A stretch of DNA of 64,000 nt from VAZQ01 sp035293945. Its GTDB lineage: Bacteria > Pseudomonadota > Alphaproteobacteria > Rhizobiales > Xanthobacteraceae. Location of the stretch: contig DATGLV010000024.1 in assembly GCA_035293945.1 (NCBI GenBank), positions 248,001 through 312,000 on the forward strand, read 5' to 3'. Shown one piece after another: positions 17,312 to 24,176 of the stretch (its first letter is position 1; every line of letters begins with the position of its first letter). The translations under genes were made by a program, and so were the position numbers. The notes below the pieces were generated by a model. That model did not search any database and was not told the DNA's origin. It saw only the letters and a program-made list of their open reading frames with translations.

Positions 17312-17328
17312 AGCACAGTGCCCGCGAC

Positions 17329-17523
17329 TCAGAGCCCGGCGGAGCGCGCGAGCGCAGACACGTCCGACCAATTTTCGATGCTGAAGCCAACCACGATCAA
17401 GGCGAGCGCAATCGCGATGATGATCGGGCCCGGCCGGCTCGGTGGATAGGCGTCGCTTGGATTGCCCGGCACTTCCGGGCGAGCAACACGATCAGGGTTC
17501 TGATTGGGAGGAGGTGCATTCAT
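17329..17523 (-). CDS. Small single-pass membrane protein of unknown function
   Basis: A 64-residue protein starting at the ATG at 17523, with GAGGA about nine bases upstream. The N-terminal half is Pro/Asn-rich (APPPNQNPDRVARPEVPGN), followed by a transmembrane helix (IIIAIALALIVVGFSI) and a short cytoplasmic or periplasmic tail. There is no homology I can name. It lies alone between repeats and the SUMF1 gene. The coding call rests on the hydrophobic helix and the ribosome-binding site only. Confidence 0.45.
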   Translation of the reverse strand: MNAPPPNQNPDRVARPEVPGNPSDAYPPSRPGPIIIAIALALIVVGFSIENWSDVSALARSAGL

Positions 17524-17740
17524 GGCCTTTGTCCTCACCCAGCGCCAACCAAATGGCTGTTCTTCTCGCCCCACGTCCAAAAGATAACTCCAAATGGCCA
17601 CCCGAGAGGGCGCGTGCGCCGCTTTGTCGCGTCAGAGCAAAGCGAATGCAAGCAAGGGGGCTCGCCGGTGAATTTGTTGCTGCCCTGCTTGCCGGGATCA
17701 TCCGTCCAGGCGGCGTGAATAGTGCTGCTTGTGAAATTGC

Positions 17741-18712
17741 CTAGAGACCGCGCGCGACCCGAATGCCGTCCGTATAGGAAGACTGGCTCTTGAACTCGCC
17801 GATCCGCGCCGCGCTGCGCAGCTCGCTATCGGAATCCTGCCACGAGCCGCCGCGCATCACCCGGCCGTCGCACTCGCCCTCAAGCCAGGCCGAGCCGTCG
17901 GTCGGGACACCTGCGGTGTAGTCGTCGTGCCAGCAGTCTTCGACCCATGCCCAGACGTTGCCCTGCATGTCGTAGAGGCCGAAGCCGTTCGGCTTGAAGC
18001 TGCCGACCGGCAGGGTCTTTTGCCGGTTGACCGCCGAAGGGCCTGAACCTTCCTCGGCGCCATTGTAGTTCGCCTGCGCGGGCGTGATGCTGTCGCCGAC
18101 GGAGTAGCGTGTCGTCGTGCCGGCGCGCGCCGCAAATTCCCATTCCGCCTCGGAGAGAAGCCGGTAGGGCTTTCCGGTCTTGCGGCTGAGCCAGGCCACA
18201 TAGCTCTTGGCGTTGTCCCACGAGACATCGATCACCGGCCGCCGCCCGCGCCCCCAGCCCTGGTCATCAGGACGGTAGGCGTCGCATCCGCCATCCTGCA
18301 GGCAAGCATTCCATTCGTCGAACGTGATGGAAAATTTGCTGACCGCGAACGGATACGCGATGGTGACCCGGTGCTGCGCCTCAGCTTCCATGTCGGACGG
18401 CGGCGAGCCCATGGTGAACTCTCCGGCCGGCACCACCACCATCTGCGGGCACTTTGCGCAGTCTTTGAACTCGACACGCGGGCCGGCTACCTGCCAGATC
18501 GCAGCCGGCGCGGCGAGGCGGTCTTTCGCCGAAAGGTGGCTGAGTTGCGCCAGCCCGGCGGCAACCAGCGCCGCGGTCTCGGTCTTTATCCGGGCGAGGC
18601 GCGCTTCCAATCTTGGCTCGGCCGATCCGGCGGTGGCGCCGGCTTGCAACACAAGCGAGCCGATAGCGACACCAACGATAATATCGGCGATAGTCCCTGC
18701 GGCTCTTTTCAT
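17741..18712 (-). CDS. SUMF1/FGE-fold (formylglycine-generating-like) secreted protein
   Basis: A 323-residue protein with an N-terminal signal or anchor segment, then the FGE-sulfatase (PF03781) fold: VVVPAGEFTMGSPPSD, FAVSKFSITFDEWNACL, PVIDVSWDNAKSYVAWLS, YRLLSEAEWEFAARAG, GLYDMQGNVWAWVEDCWH and RVMRGGSWQDSDSELRSAAR. The copper-binding cysteine pair of true formylglycine-generating enzymes, expected after RGGS, is replaced by Gln-Asp-Ser-Asp-Ser, so sulfatase activation is unlikely. Such proteins often act in other exported systems. No sulfatase is adjacent. It is followed by a family-B repeat. Confidence 0.82.
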   Translation of the reverse strand: MKRAAGTIADIIVGVAIGSLVLQAGATAGSAEPRLEARLARIKTETAALVAAGLAQLSHLSAKDRLAAPAAIWQVAGPRVEFKDCAKCPQMVVVPAGEFTMGSPPSDMEAEAQHRVTIAYPFAVSKFSITFDEWNACLQDGGCDAYRPDDQGWGRGRRPVIDVSWDNAKSYVAWLSRKTGKPYRLLSEAEWEFAARAGTTTRYSVGDSITPAQANYNGAEEGSGPSAVNRQKTLPVGSFKPNGFGLYDMQGNVWAWVEDCWHDDYTAGVPTDGSAWLEGECDGRVMRGGSWQDSDSELRSAARIGEFKSQSSYTDGIRVARGL

Positions 18713-18723
18713 GGCGTCTCACC

Positions 18724-18803
18724 TATTGTCCCAGCCTTGAGCTGGGACCGTTCCGGGCAAACAGGCCCTTGGTTTGTAACGGTCCCGGCTCAAGGCCGGG
18801 ACA
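18724..18803. repeat. Dispersed inverted repeat, family B
   Basis: GTCCCAGCCTTGAGCTGGGAC, CGTTCCGGGCAAA, a short spacer, then TTGTAACGGTCCCGGCTC and AAGGCCGGGACA. The two halves are largely complementary, giving a long cruciform. A second copy lies at 23976-24046 with the same order of blocks. Confidence 0.8.
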
Positions 18804-18819
18804 GGATGCGTTCCATCGC

Positions 18820-21228
18820 TCAAATCCGCACGCGGCGCAGCCGCAGCGCATTGCCGATCACACTGACCGACGACAGCGCCATCGCGGCAGCCGCAATGAT
18901 GGGTGACAGCAGGATTCCGAACCACGGATAGAGAACGCCGGCCGCGATCGGGATCCCGCCCGCATTATAGATGAATGCGAAGAAGAGGTTCTGGCGGATA
19001 TTGCGCATTGTCGCAGCCGACAGGTGGCGCGCCCGCGCGATGCCGGTGAGATCGCCCTTTATGAGCGTGACGCCGGCGCTTTCGATCGCCACATCGCTGC
19101 CGGTTCCCATGGCGATGCCGACCTCGGCGGCGGCGAGCGCGGGCGCATCGTTGACCCCGTCGCCCGCCATGGCAACGACTCGGCCTTCCCGGCGAAGCTT
19201 GTCGATCACCGCGCTCTTTTGCTCGGGCAGAACCTCGGCTTGTACCTCCGCGATGCCGAGGCGGCGTGCGACCGCCTGCGCGGTCGTCTTGTTGTCGCCG
19301 GTCAGCATGACGACGCGCACGCCGTCCATGGCCAATGACGCGAGCGCTTCGGGAGTTGAGGGCTTGACCGGGTCGGCAATGGCGAGGACACCCGCGGTCT
19401 TAAGGTCGACAGCGAGATAGATCACGGTTGCGCCTTGTTGGCGCAGCCGTTCGGCTGTTTCATCGAGCGCCGCCGTCGAGATGCCGAGCCCGTTCAGGAA
19501 ACGCGCATTGCCGAGCGCGAGCTTGGCGCCCGCGACCGTGCCGGTCACGCCCTTGCCGCTTGGAGCGTTGAAGTCTGCGGGGTAGCCAAGCGAAATGCCG
19601 CGCGCGGCGGCCGCATCGGTCACTGCCCGGGCCAAAGGGTGCTCGCTTGCGCGCTCGAGACTGCCGGCAAGCCGCAACACTTCTGCTTCATCGAAACCAT
19701 CGGTCGGCGCGATGGCGACTACCTTCGGCTTGCCCTCGGTCAGCGTGCCGGTTTTGTCGACGACGAGCGTATCGATCCGCTCCATGCGCTCCAAGGCTTC
19801 GGCATTCTTGATCAGCACGCCAACCGCAGCGCCGCGGCCAACCCCCACCATGATCGACATCGGGGTGGCGAGCCCGAGCGCGCACGGGCAGGCGATGATC
19901 AACACGGTCACGGCGGCGACGAGCGCGAACGCGAAGCGCGGCTCCGGGCCATAAACCGCCCAGACCACAAATGCGATCACTGCAGCGAGGATGACCAACG
20001 GCACGAACCAGGCCGAGACCTGGTCGGCGAGACGCTGGATCGGCGCCCGCGAACGTTGCGCGGCCGCCACCATTTGCACGATCTGAGCGAGCATCGTGTC
20101 GCGCCCGATCCTGTCGGCCCGCATCACGAAGCTGCCAGCTTGGTTGATGGTTCCGCCGATGAGCTTGTCGCCCGCCCCCTTGGCGACCGGCATCGATTCT
20201 CCCGTCACCATGGACTCATCGAGCGAGGATCCGCCTTCAAGCAGCACGCCGTCGACCGGAACTTTCTCGCCCGGGCGCACGCGCAGCCGGTCCCCCACCG
20301 CGATCCGGTCGAGCGCGACTTCTTCGTCGCGTCCGTCAGCGTTTAGGCGATGGGCGCTTTTGGGAGCGAGATCGATGAGCGCTCGGATGGCACCGGAAGT
20401 CTGCTCGCGGGCACGCAATTCGAGCACCTGCCCGAGCAGAACCAGAACCGTGATCACCGCGGCGGCCTCGAAATAGACCGCAACCGCGCCATCCGCGCGG
20501 AATGTCGGCGGAAACAGATTGGGCGCGAGCGTTGCGACGACGCTGTAGAGAAAGGCCACGCCCGTGCCCATGGCGATCAGCGTGAACATGTTGAGATTGC
20601 GTGTTGCGACCGAGCGCCAACCCCGCACGAAGAACGGCGCGCCGGCCCAGAGCACAACCGGGGTCGCGAGCGCGAGCTCGATCCAGTTGGAAAGCGCCGG
20701 CGAGACGAACCCATGCAGCTTGGCGAGATGGGCGCCCATTTCCAGCGCCATGATCGGAACGGAGAATGCCAGGCCCACCCATAACCGCCGCGTCATGTCG
20801 GCGAGCTCGGGATTCGGGCCCGCATCCGCCGTCGCAAGCACCGGCTCGAGCGCCATGCCGCAGATCGGGCAGCTTCCCGGACCCGCCTGCCTCACCTCCG
20901 GATGCATCGGACAGGTGTAGATGGTGCCTTCAGGCAGCGGCGCCGGCGCCGCTGTGGCGCCCAGATATTTGGCCGGATCGGCGATGAACTTTTCGCGGCA
21001 TCCCGCGGAGCAGAAGTAATAGGTGCGACCTTCGCGCGCATGGCGATATTTGGCCATGTGCGGGTCGACTTTCATGCCGCACACCGGATCGGTCGCCCGA
21101 CTGGTCGTATCGGTGCTCCCGACTTGGCTCGAGCCGGGGCGGTGCGCATGCTGTCCCGCATGCCGGGCGCGACACGCGCCGGTCTCTGCCTTCGCCTCTG
21201 CCTTTCCCGTATGGGCGTCCTCGGCCAT
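18820..21228 (-). CDS. Cu(I)-translocating P1B-type ATPase with YHS and heavy-metal-binding N-terminus
   Basis: An 802-residue copper exporter. The N-terminus has a His-rich segment, a YHS domain (DPVCGMKVDP, YYFCSAGCREKF) and a Cys-rich HMBD (YTCPMHPEV, SCPICGMALEP) instead of HMA domains. Core motifs are ESMVTGESMPV, IIACPCALGLATP, VVDKTGTLTEGK, SEHPLA and GDGVNDAPAL. The last membrane helices have YNAGG and MALSSVSVIGNALRL, the Cu(I) P1B-1 signature. The start is taken at 21228 because the ATG at 21255 lies against the operator. It is divergent from csoR with a shared control region, so copper induction is expected. Confidence 0.9.
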   Translation of the reverse strand: MAEDAHTGKAEAKAETGACRARHAGQHAHRPGSSQVGSTDTTSRATDPVCGMKVDPHMAKYRHAREGRTYYFCSAGCREKFIADPAKYLGATAAPAPLPEGTIYTCPMHPEVRQAGPGSCPICGMALEPVLATADAGPNPELADMTRRLWVGLAFSVPIMALEMGAHLAKLHGFVSPALSNWIELALATPVVLWAGAPFFVRGWRSVATRNLNMFTLIAMGTGVAFLYSVVATLAPNLFPPTFRADGAVAVYFEAAAVITVLVLLGQVLELRAREQTSGAIRALIDLAPKSAHRLNADGRDEEVALDRIAVGDRLRVRPGEKVPVDGVLLEGGSSLDESMVTGESMPVAKGAGDKLIGGTINQAGSFVMRADRIGRDTMLAQIVQMVAAAQRSRAPIQRLADQVSAWFVPLVILAAVIAFVVWAVYGPEPRFAFALVAAVTVLIIACPCALGLATPMSIMVGVGRGAAVGVLIKNAEALERMERIDTLVVDKTGTLTEGKPKVVAIAPTDGFDEAEVLRLAGSLERASEHPLARAVTDAAAARGISLGYPADFNAPSGKGVTGTVAGAKLALGNARFLNGLGISTAALDETAERLRQQGATVIYLAVDLKTAGVLAIADPVKPSTPEALASLAMDGVRVVMLTGDNKTTAQAVARRLGIAEVQAEVLPEQKSAVIDKLRREGRVVAMAGDGVNDAPALAAAEVGIAMGTGSDVAIESAGVTLIKGDLTGIARARHLSAATMRNIRQNLFFAFIYNAGGIPIAAGVLYPWFGILLSPIIAAAAMALSSVSVIGNALRLRRVRI

Positions 21229-21255
21229 TGAGCGTTCCACCGGGCTTGAAACCAT

Positions 21256-21280
21256 TACCCCGTATGGGTATATACGGGGC
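21256..21280. promoter_or_regulatory. CsoR-type operator between copper ATPase and csoR
   Basis: CCCCGTAT (21258-21265), the GGGTAT centre and ATACGGGG (21272-21279) form the G/C-flanked, TA-rich inverted repeat typical of CsoR/RcnR sites. It ends one base before the csoR start codon and lies 30 bases before the ATPase start, so occupancy would silence both. Confidence 0.75.
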
Positions 21281-21556
21281 ATGCGAAGCGATATCAAGGC
21301 GTCCGCGCTCAAGCGGCTCAAACGCATCGAAGGACAGGTCCGCGGCCTCTCCCGCATGGTCGAGGTCGATCGCTACTGCATCGACATCGTCACGCAGATC
21401 TCCGCGGTGCGCGCCGCGCTCCGCCGCGCCGAGGAGGAGATCCTGCGCGATCACGTCGCCCATTGCGTCGAGGGCGCGATCGCCTCGGGGAACCAGGCCG
21501 AGCAGCGCCGCAAGATCGCCGAGCTGATGAATGTGGTCAGCCGCGCCGAGCGCTAA
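21281..21556 (+). CDS. csoR: CsoR-family copper-sensing transcriptional repressor
   Basis: A 91-residue all-helical metal-sensitive repressor (DUF156). The Cu(I) triad is present: Cys in DRYCIDIV, then His and Cys in RDHVAHCVE, the Cys-His-Cys pattern that separates CsoR from nickel (RcnR) and formaldehyde (FrmR) sensors. Basic N-terminal residues (KASALKRLKRIEGQVRGL) are the DNA-contact surface. The ATG at 21281 abuts the operator with almost no untranslated leader, suggesting a leaderless or very short mRNA. It is divergent from the copper ATPase and predicted to repress it and itself. Confidence 0.88.
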   Translation: MRSDIKASALKRLKRIEGQVRGLSRMVEVDRYCIDIVTQISAVRAALRRAEEEILRDHVAHCVEGAIASGNQAEQRRKIAELMNVVSRAER

Positions 21557-21580
21557 GCTCCGGGCGAGGACAGCGCAGCG

Positions 21581-21686
21581 TAGGGGCGGCCCGTAGCCCG
21601 TCGAAGACGGGCGTAAACGCCCTGTTGTTGGCCACCCCTGGCGCGGGAAGTTTTGCGGGCGCCCACAAGGGGGCCCCTGCGAACAA
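21581..21686 (+). repeat. Dispersed palindromic repeat, family A (full copy)
   Basis: TAGGGGCGGCCC, GCCCGTC-GAA-GACGGGC (21596-21612), GTAAACGCCCTGTTG, GGCCACCCC and GCGCCCACAAGGGG match the copy at 17191-17311 nearly base for base in the conserved blocks. It starts 24 bases after the csoR stop. Confidence 0.85.
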
Positions 21687-21711
21687 CATAGGCATCAGCC
21701 GCTGCCGCGCC

Positions 21712-22473
21712 TTACCATGGCTCGAGCCCCATTTTCTTCATTACCGGCACGGCTGCGGGCGACGCCAGGAACTGCACGAATGCGGCGGCGGCCTGCGGCT
21801 CCTTGGCGGTCGCAAGGCGCGCGGTCGCATAGCCGATCTTGGTCTGCAGTTCCTCAGGCAAAGGCCCAAGGAAATCGATGCCCGAAATGGGCAACAGCTC
21901 CGTCACTTGTTGCACCCCGATCTCGGCTTCGCCGCGGGCGATCAGGTTGCCGACACGCTGACCAAGCGGCGGGGTGACCGCCTTGGCCTTCACCTGATCG
22001 GCGATGCCGAGGCGCTGCATGATGGTCATGAGATAGACGCCGCTCGGCCCTTCGCTGATGCCGACGGATTTTGCGGCCAACAGCGCCGCGCGGAATCCCG
22101 CTGTCGTGCTGATGTCGGGATGCTTCGCGCCCGCCCGCACCGCGACGCCGACCCCCGACTGCACGAGGTTCACACGGCTGCCGGCGACGAGCTTGCCGGC
22201 CTCGGTCAATGTGTCGATCGCGGCAGGCGTGGTCACCACAAGATCGCCGACAAAACCTGCGTCGATCTTGGCGGAAGTCTCAACGCCAGACTGAAAGCTC
22301 ATCGTCACCTTGTTGCCGCTTGCGCGCTCGAACATCGCGGCGAGCTCCTCCACCACCTCGCGCATGGCGGTCGACGAGGTGAGGATGATCTCGGCGGCCT
22401 GCGCCGAGGTTGCCAACGGCGCCATCAACATGGTGAGGCCCGCGATAGCGCTGAGTTTCGTGGCACGCTTCAT
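21712..22473 (-). CDS. ModA-like periplasmic substrate-binding protein, orphan
   Basis: A 253-residue protein with a signal peptide (TSAQAAE) and the ModA-type fold: ILTSSTAMREVVEELAAMFERASG, VTMSFQSGVE, GFVGDLVVTTPAAID, VGISEGPSGVYLMTIMQRLGI, LIARGEAEIGVQQVTEL and the C-terminal FVQFLASPAAVPVMKKMGLEPW. True ModA binds molybdate through conserved Ser/Tyr contacts, but the many ModA-like orphans of rhizobia bind other oxyanions or organic ligands. No modB or modC lies nearby. GGGGG precedes the ATG at 22473. Confidence 0.78.
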   Translation of the reverse strand: MKRATKLSAIAGLTMLMAPLATSAQAAEIILTSSTAMREVVEELAAMFERASGNKVTMSFQSGVETSAKIDAGFVGDLVVTTPAAIDTLTEAGKLVAGSRVNLVQSGVGVAVRAGAKHPDISTTAGFRAALLAAKSVGISEGPSGVYLMTIMQRLGIADQVKAKAVTPPLGQRVGNLIARGEAEIGVQQVTELLPISGIDFLGPLPEELQTKIGYATARLATAKEPQAAAAFVQFLASPAAVPVMKKMGLEPW

Positions 22474-22551
22474 GTTCGAGCCCCCTTTGGTCCGTGGCCA
22501 ATACCTCCCGGCGATGCGGGAATGGCAATAGAATTCCTCAAGTCGTATTGC

Positions 22552-22914
22552 TCAGGCAAGCTCCTCGATGCGATCGACGCGGTCCGGATAGAACGCGAGG
22601 TGCTCCTTGATCGCAGCGACGGCCGGATAGGGCGTCTCATAGGTCCACACCGCGTTTTCGCTCGCGCGGCCGTCGGCGCTCAAGCTGAAGTAGGCGGCGT
22701 CGCCTTTGTAGGGACAGTGGGTCGCGTGCGCGGTGCGCGTGAAGAACCGCAGGTCGGCATCGGCGCGCGGAATGTAATGTACCGGACGCAGGCTTGCCTC
22801 GCGCAGCGTCAGTGCGTGCGTCGTTTCGGCGATCACTTGGCCGTTGAAGATGACGCGCACGCGCTTGGCGTTCGGCTCAATCGTGATCGGATGGTCGGGA
22901 CCGGGAAGTTTCAT
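22552..22914 (-). CDS. DUF427 domain protein
   Basis: A 120-residue single-domain protein. DUF427 landmarks: VRVIFNGQVIAETTHALTLRE, PVHYIPRADA, THCPYKGDAAYFSL, NAVWTYETPYPAVAAIKEHLAFYPDRV. The family has a small beta fold of unknown function and is usually encoded singly. The start ATG at 22914 fits the family, whose N-terminus begins just before the Pro-rich strand. There is no operon link: the flanking genes are binding proteins on the same strand with gaps of about 75 bases. Confidence 0.85.
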   Translation of the reverse strand: MKLPGPDHPITIEPNAKRVRVIFNGQVIAETTHALTLREASLRPVHYIPRADADLRFFTRTAHATHCPYKGDAAYFSLSADGRASENAVWTYETPYPAVAAIKEHLAFYPDRVDRIEELA

Positions 22915-22987
22915 GTCGCAAATCTCGCGTTACCAGAGGGCTGAGATGGGAGCGGCACGTCAGCCGGACAAGCGCGGGCACTTTCGC

Positions 22988-23971
22988 TTATTCCGGCTTG
23001 ATGCCGGCAAATTTGACCACCTTGGCCCACTTGACGACCTCAGCCGAAAGCAGCGCGCCGAACTCTTCCGGGCGCATCGGCATCGGGGTGCCGCCGAGCT
23101 CGGCGAAGCGCGCGAGCAGACGCGGCTCGGACAGAACCGTATTCACGGCGCGATTGAGCCTGGCGATGATCTCGGGCGACGTGCCGCGCGGTGCCACGAT
23201 CCCGTTCCAGACATCGACTTCGTAGCCCGGCACGGTCTCGGCAATCGCCGGGACGTCGGGCAAGGCTGCGGAGCGCTTGGCAGAGGTCACGCCGAGTGCG
23301 CGCAGCTCGCCGGAGCGGATATGCGGGATCGAGCTCGGCAGGTTGTCGAACATCAGCTGCACGCGGCCGGGAATGAGGTCGGACATTGCCGGCCCGGCGC
23401 CGCGATACGGCACGTGCACGATATCGACGCCGGTCATCGCCTTGAACAGCTCGCCGGACATATGCGGCGAGGCGCCGGTGCCGGAGGACGCGAAATAGAG
23501 CTTGCCCGGATTGGCCTTGGCGTAGTCGATGAACTCGGCGACCGTGTGCGTCGGCAATGAAGGATGCACCACCATCACATTGGCGAGCCGCATGGTGCCG
23601 GCAACCGGCACGCTGTCGCGGATAAAATCGAAGGGGAGCTTGTCGTAAAGCGTGGCATTGATGGCGTTGTTGGGCGCCGCGTAGCCGATCGTGTAGCCGT
23701 CCGGGGCCGAGGCGAGCACCGCCGCCATGCCGATATTGCCGCCGGCGCCGGCACGATCCTCGACGATGATCTGCTGCCCGAGTTCACCGGTGAGGAACGG
23801 CGCCATCACGCGGGCAACGATGTCGTTGCCGCCGCCAGCCGCGAACGAGATGATCCAGCGGATAGGGCGGCTCGGATAGGACTGCGCGTTTGCCTGGCGC
23901 GCCGAGGCGAAGGCGGAGAACAGGATAGCACTGCGACAGCGCTGCAAAAGCTGGCGGCGGTGCATGGCCAT
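22988..23971 (-). CDS. TctC/Bug-family substrate-binding protein
   Basis: A 327-residue protein. The N-terminus MHRRQLLQRCRSAIL followed by a hydrophobic run and RQANAQ suggests export. Family marks: YPSRPIRWIISFAAGGGNDIVARVM, IVEDRAGAGGNIGMA, PDGYTIGYA, SSGTGASPHMSGELFKAMTGVDIVHVPYRGAGPAMSDLIPGR (quoted in part) and VKWAKVVKFAGIKPE. It has no TctAB partner in the window. The starts at 23971 and 23965 are equally plausible. The flanking family-B repeat lies four bases upstream of the start region. Confidence 0.87.
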   Translation of the reverse strand: MAMHRRQLLQRCRSAILFSAFASARQANAQSYPSRPIRWIISFAAGGGNDIVARVMAPFLTGELGQQIIVEDRAGAGGNIGMAAVLASAPDGYTIGYAAPNNAINATLYDKLPFDFIRDSVPVAGTMRLANVMVVHPSLPTHTVAEFIDYAKANPGKLYFASSGTGASPHMSGELFKAMTGVDIVHVPYRGAGPAMSDLIPGRVQLMFDNLPSSIPHIRSGELRALGVTSAKRSAALPDVPAIAETVPGYEVDVWNGIVAPRGTSPEIIARLNRAVNTVLSEPRLLARFAELGGTPMPMRPEEFGALLSAEVVKWAKVVKFAGIKPE

Positions 23972-23975
23972 CTCA

Positions 23976-24046
23976 ACTTGTCCCGGTCTTGAGCCGGGAC
24001 CGTTCCAGGCAAAGGCCTAAGCTTGTAACGGTCCCGGTTCTGCAGC
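23976..24046. repeat. Dispersed inverted repeat, family B
   Basis: TTGTCCCGGTCTTGAGCCGGG, ACCGTTCCAGGCAAA, then CTTGTAACGGTCCCGGTT. Same block order as 18724-18803 but with the last arm decayed. Confidence 0.75.
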
Positions 24047-24176
24047 GCACCGCGGCTTGGACGTTTCGAAAAGCCTGAAGCTCACGGGCCGCGCTGCGCC
24101 GCGCCCGGGACCAGTGCCCGCTTTCGCGGAGACGACCCGGCTGACCTTTCGGTCACAGCAGCAAATCTGGTTGACC

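Noticed and set aside
21463..22944. 493-codon plus-strand frame over csoR end, repeat, ModA-like and DUF427 genes
   Set aside because: It crosses an intergenic repeat and overlaps well-supported genes on the other strand.
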